From NCBI GenBank assembly GCA_003486785.1, contig DNFZ01000029.1, positions 1 to 5,483 on the forward strand: a stretch of 5,483 nucleotides of DNA. Direction: 5' to 3'. Origin of the DNA: Clostridiales bacterium. Lineage in GTDB: Bacteria > Bacillota > Clostridia > Christensenellales > CAG-138. Position 1 is the first letter of the stretch. Each line of letters begins with the position of its first letter. Shown one piece after another: positions 4,911-5,483 of this stretch. The notes under the pieces are model-generated. The model worked only from the letters and a program-made list of their open reading frames with translations. It made no database searches and had not been told where the DNA came from. The position numbers and the translations under genes were made by a program.

Positions 4911-5228
4911 ATGGATCGCTTTGAGCAGGTCGCCGTCGTGAAGAAGGCAAATGTCTATTACGAGGGAAAGGTCACAAGCCGAACGGTGCTCTTCGCGGAC
5001 GGAACGCGAAAGACGCTCGGCATCATTCTTCCAGGTCAATACTCCTTCGGTACGGCGGAGAAAGAGCATATGGAGATTCTCGGCGGCGTGCTGCGGGCGC
5101 TGCTGCCCGGCGAGAGCGCTTGGCGCGCGTTTGCCGAGGGGCAGGCGTTTGACGTTCCCGCCAACAGCCGTTTCGAGGTTGAGGCAGATGGCGTTTGCGA
5201 CTACTGCTGCTCCTATATCGCAGAGTAG
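4911..5228 (+). CDS. ppnP: Pyrimidine/purine nucleoside phosphorylase (PpnP/YaiE family, DUF1255)
   Basis: This 105-residue protein is a small cupin-like beta-barrel. It matches the E. coli PpnP pattern as I recall it: YYEGKVTSRTV (16-26), the central GQYSFGTAEKEHMEILGG (42-59), a LLPGES-W turn (65-71) and the late FDVPANSRFEVE (80-91). The family splits nucleosides with phosphate into base plus (deoxy)ribose-1-phosphate and accepts both purine and pyrimidine nucleosides; it is unrelated to classical phosphorylases. It is about ten residues longer than the E. coli protein, mostly at the N-terminus. The C-terminal VCDYCCSYIAE holds three cysteines, more than usual. There is no signal peptide, so it should be cytoplasmic. 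It follows a putative 5'-nucleotidase by 180 nt and is closed by a strong terminator. Confidence 0.9.
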   Translation: MDRFEQVAVVKKANVYYEGKVTSRTVLFADGTRKTLGIILPGQYSFGTAEKEHMEILGGVLRALLPGESAWRAFAEGQAFDVPANSRFEVEADGVCDYCCSYIAE

Positions 5229-5244
5229 ATATACAGCCAATCAG

Positions 5245-5277
5245 ACGGACGGAGCGTTGAATCCGTCCGTTTCTTTT
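5245..5277 (+). terminator. Intrinsic terminator after ppnP
   Basis: ACGGACGGA (5245-5253) and TCCGTCCGT (5262-5270) form a perfect 9-bp GC-rich stem with an 8-nt loop. TTCTTTT follows on the plus strand. It begins 16 nt after the ppnP stop codon and ends that transcript before the next gene's promoter region. Confidence 0.9.
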
Positions 5278-5316
5278 ACAGCCGTATTGTAGAATCTAAT
5301 TTTCACGTGTTTTTTT

Positions 5317-5338
5317 GGAGGATAGTACTATGCGCTAG
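5317..5338 (+). other. Two-codon ORF (Met-Arg-stop) behind an ideal Shine-Dalgarno
   Basis: GGAGG (5317-5321) lies 8 nt before ATG-CGC-TAG (5330-5338). The ATG overlaps a perfect 10-bp palindrome, ATAGTACTAT (5322-5331). If the TAG is read past, the frame continues for 13 more codons (VVTGYIVAGYGFF) to a TGA at 5378-5380. It could be a minimal upstream ORF, a short peptide gene broken by a stop, or chance. Whether it is transcribed is unknown. Confidence 0.35.
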
Positions 5339-5377
5339 GTAGTGACGGGGTATATTGTGGCGGGCTATGGTTTTTTC

Positions 5378-5386
5378 TGATACAAT
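5378..5386 (+). promoter_or_regulatory. Extended -10 promoter element of the last gene
   Basis: TGATACAAT is an extended -10 box (TG at 5378-5379, TACAAT at 5381-5386). The best -35-like hexamer, TTGTGG (5355-5360), is 20 nt away, which is too far, so the promoter would depend on the extended -10. A start near 5393 would leave a leader of about 20 nt, with GAGG at 5401-5404, before the ATG at 5414. Confidence 0.5.
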
Positions 5387-5413
5387 GGATGAGGAAACGA
5401 GAGGTACGACAAT

Positions 5414-5483
5414 ATGAAAAAAAATATCGGCAAACTGCCGCATTTGCTCAAGAAAACCGACGGGAACGACCCGCAAACGGAAG
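5414..5483 (+). CDS. Unrecognised protein, N-terminal 23 residues only
   Basis: The frame starts at ATG 5414 with GAGG (5401-5404) 9 nt upstream and stays open to the right edge. The visible residues begin MKKNIGKLPHLLKKTDGNDP. They are basic at first, then polar and acidic, with no hydrophobic stretch long enough for a membrane segment or classical signal peptide so far. The promoter-like element upstream and the proper ribosome binding site argue for a real gene. The function cannot be judged from this fragment. Confidence 0.55.
   Translation, partial: MKKNIGKLPHLLKKTDGNDPQTE

Noticed and set aside
4896..5240. Minus-strand ORF of 114 codons opposite ppnP
   Set aside because: ppnP has family motifs, a perfect AGGAGG and a terminator; the antisense frame has none of these.
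5385..5417. 10-codon ORF (MDEETRGTTI) ending in ATGA overlap with the last gene
   Set aside because: Its ATG lies within the -10 box, so it would not be in the mRNA from that promoter, and it has no ribosome binding site.
1..5483. CRISPR array, insertion sequence, tRNA or rRNA gene
   Set aside because: No regularly spaced repeats, transposase motifs, terminal inverted repeats or tRNA/rRNA signatures were seen on either strand.

Overview
The window looks like chromosomal DNA of an anaerobic, fairly GC-rich member of the Bacillota, probably class Clostridia. This is an inference from four things: a four-subunit ferredoxin-linked 2-oxoacid oxidoreductase of the type common in fermentative anaerobes, strong AGGAGG-like ribosome binding sites, sigma-A type promoters with perfect or extended -10 boxes, and hairpin-plus-T-run terminators. 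There is no sign of a mobile element, phage, CRISPR array, rRNA or tRNA. I found no clearly new multi-gene system; the most interesting material is regulatory.

Left part (1-2843, minus strand): one operon, read right to left, in the order delta (ferredoxin), alpha, beta, gamma of a 2-oxoacid:ferredoxin oxidoreductase. The genes are packed tightly: a 12-nt gap, a 4-nt ATGA overlap, then an 18-nt gap. The gamma gene runs off the left edge. Upstream lies a good promoter (TTGCGA, 17 nt, TATAAT) with a GTTAGTA-type palindrome at the expected transcription start and a second, better palindrome exactly 74 bp downstream, inside a leader of about 225 nt. This looks like a dedicated repressor control region.

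Middle (2850-3830, minus strand): glutamate racemase murI, a cell-wall gene with its own promoter and a terminator just after its stop. A second complete intrinsic terminator sits between its promoter and its start codon, so murI may be controlled by attenuation.

Right part (3999-5228, plus strand): a YjjG-like HAD nucleotidase, then a PpnP-like nucleoside phosphorylase. Together they could take a nucleotide to a nucleoside and then to base plus sugar-1-phosphate. The 180-nt gap between them can fold into a nested hairpin. A strong terminator follows ppnP. The last 200 nt hold a promoter-like region with a two-codon ORF behind an ideal Shine-Dalgarno sequence, and the first 23 codons of an unrecognised gene that runs off the right edge.
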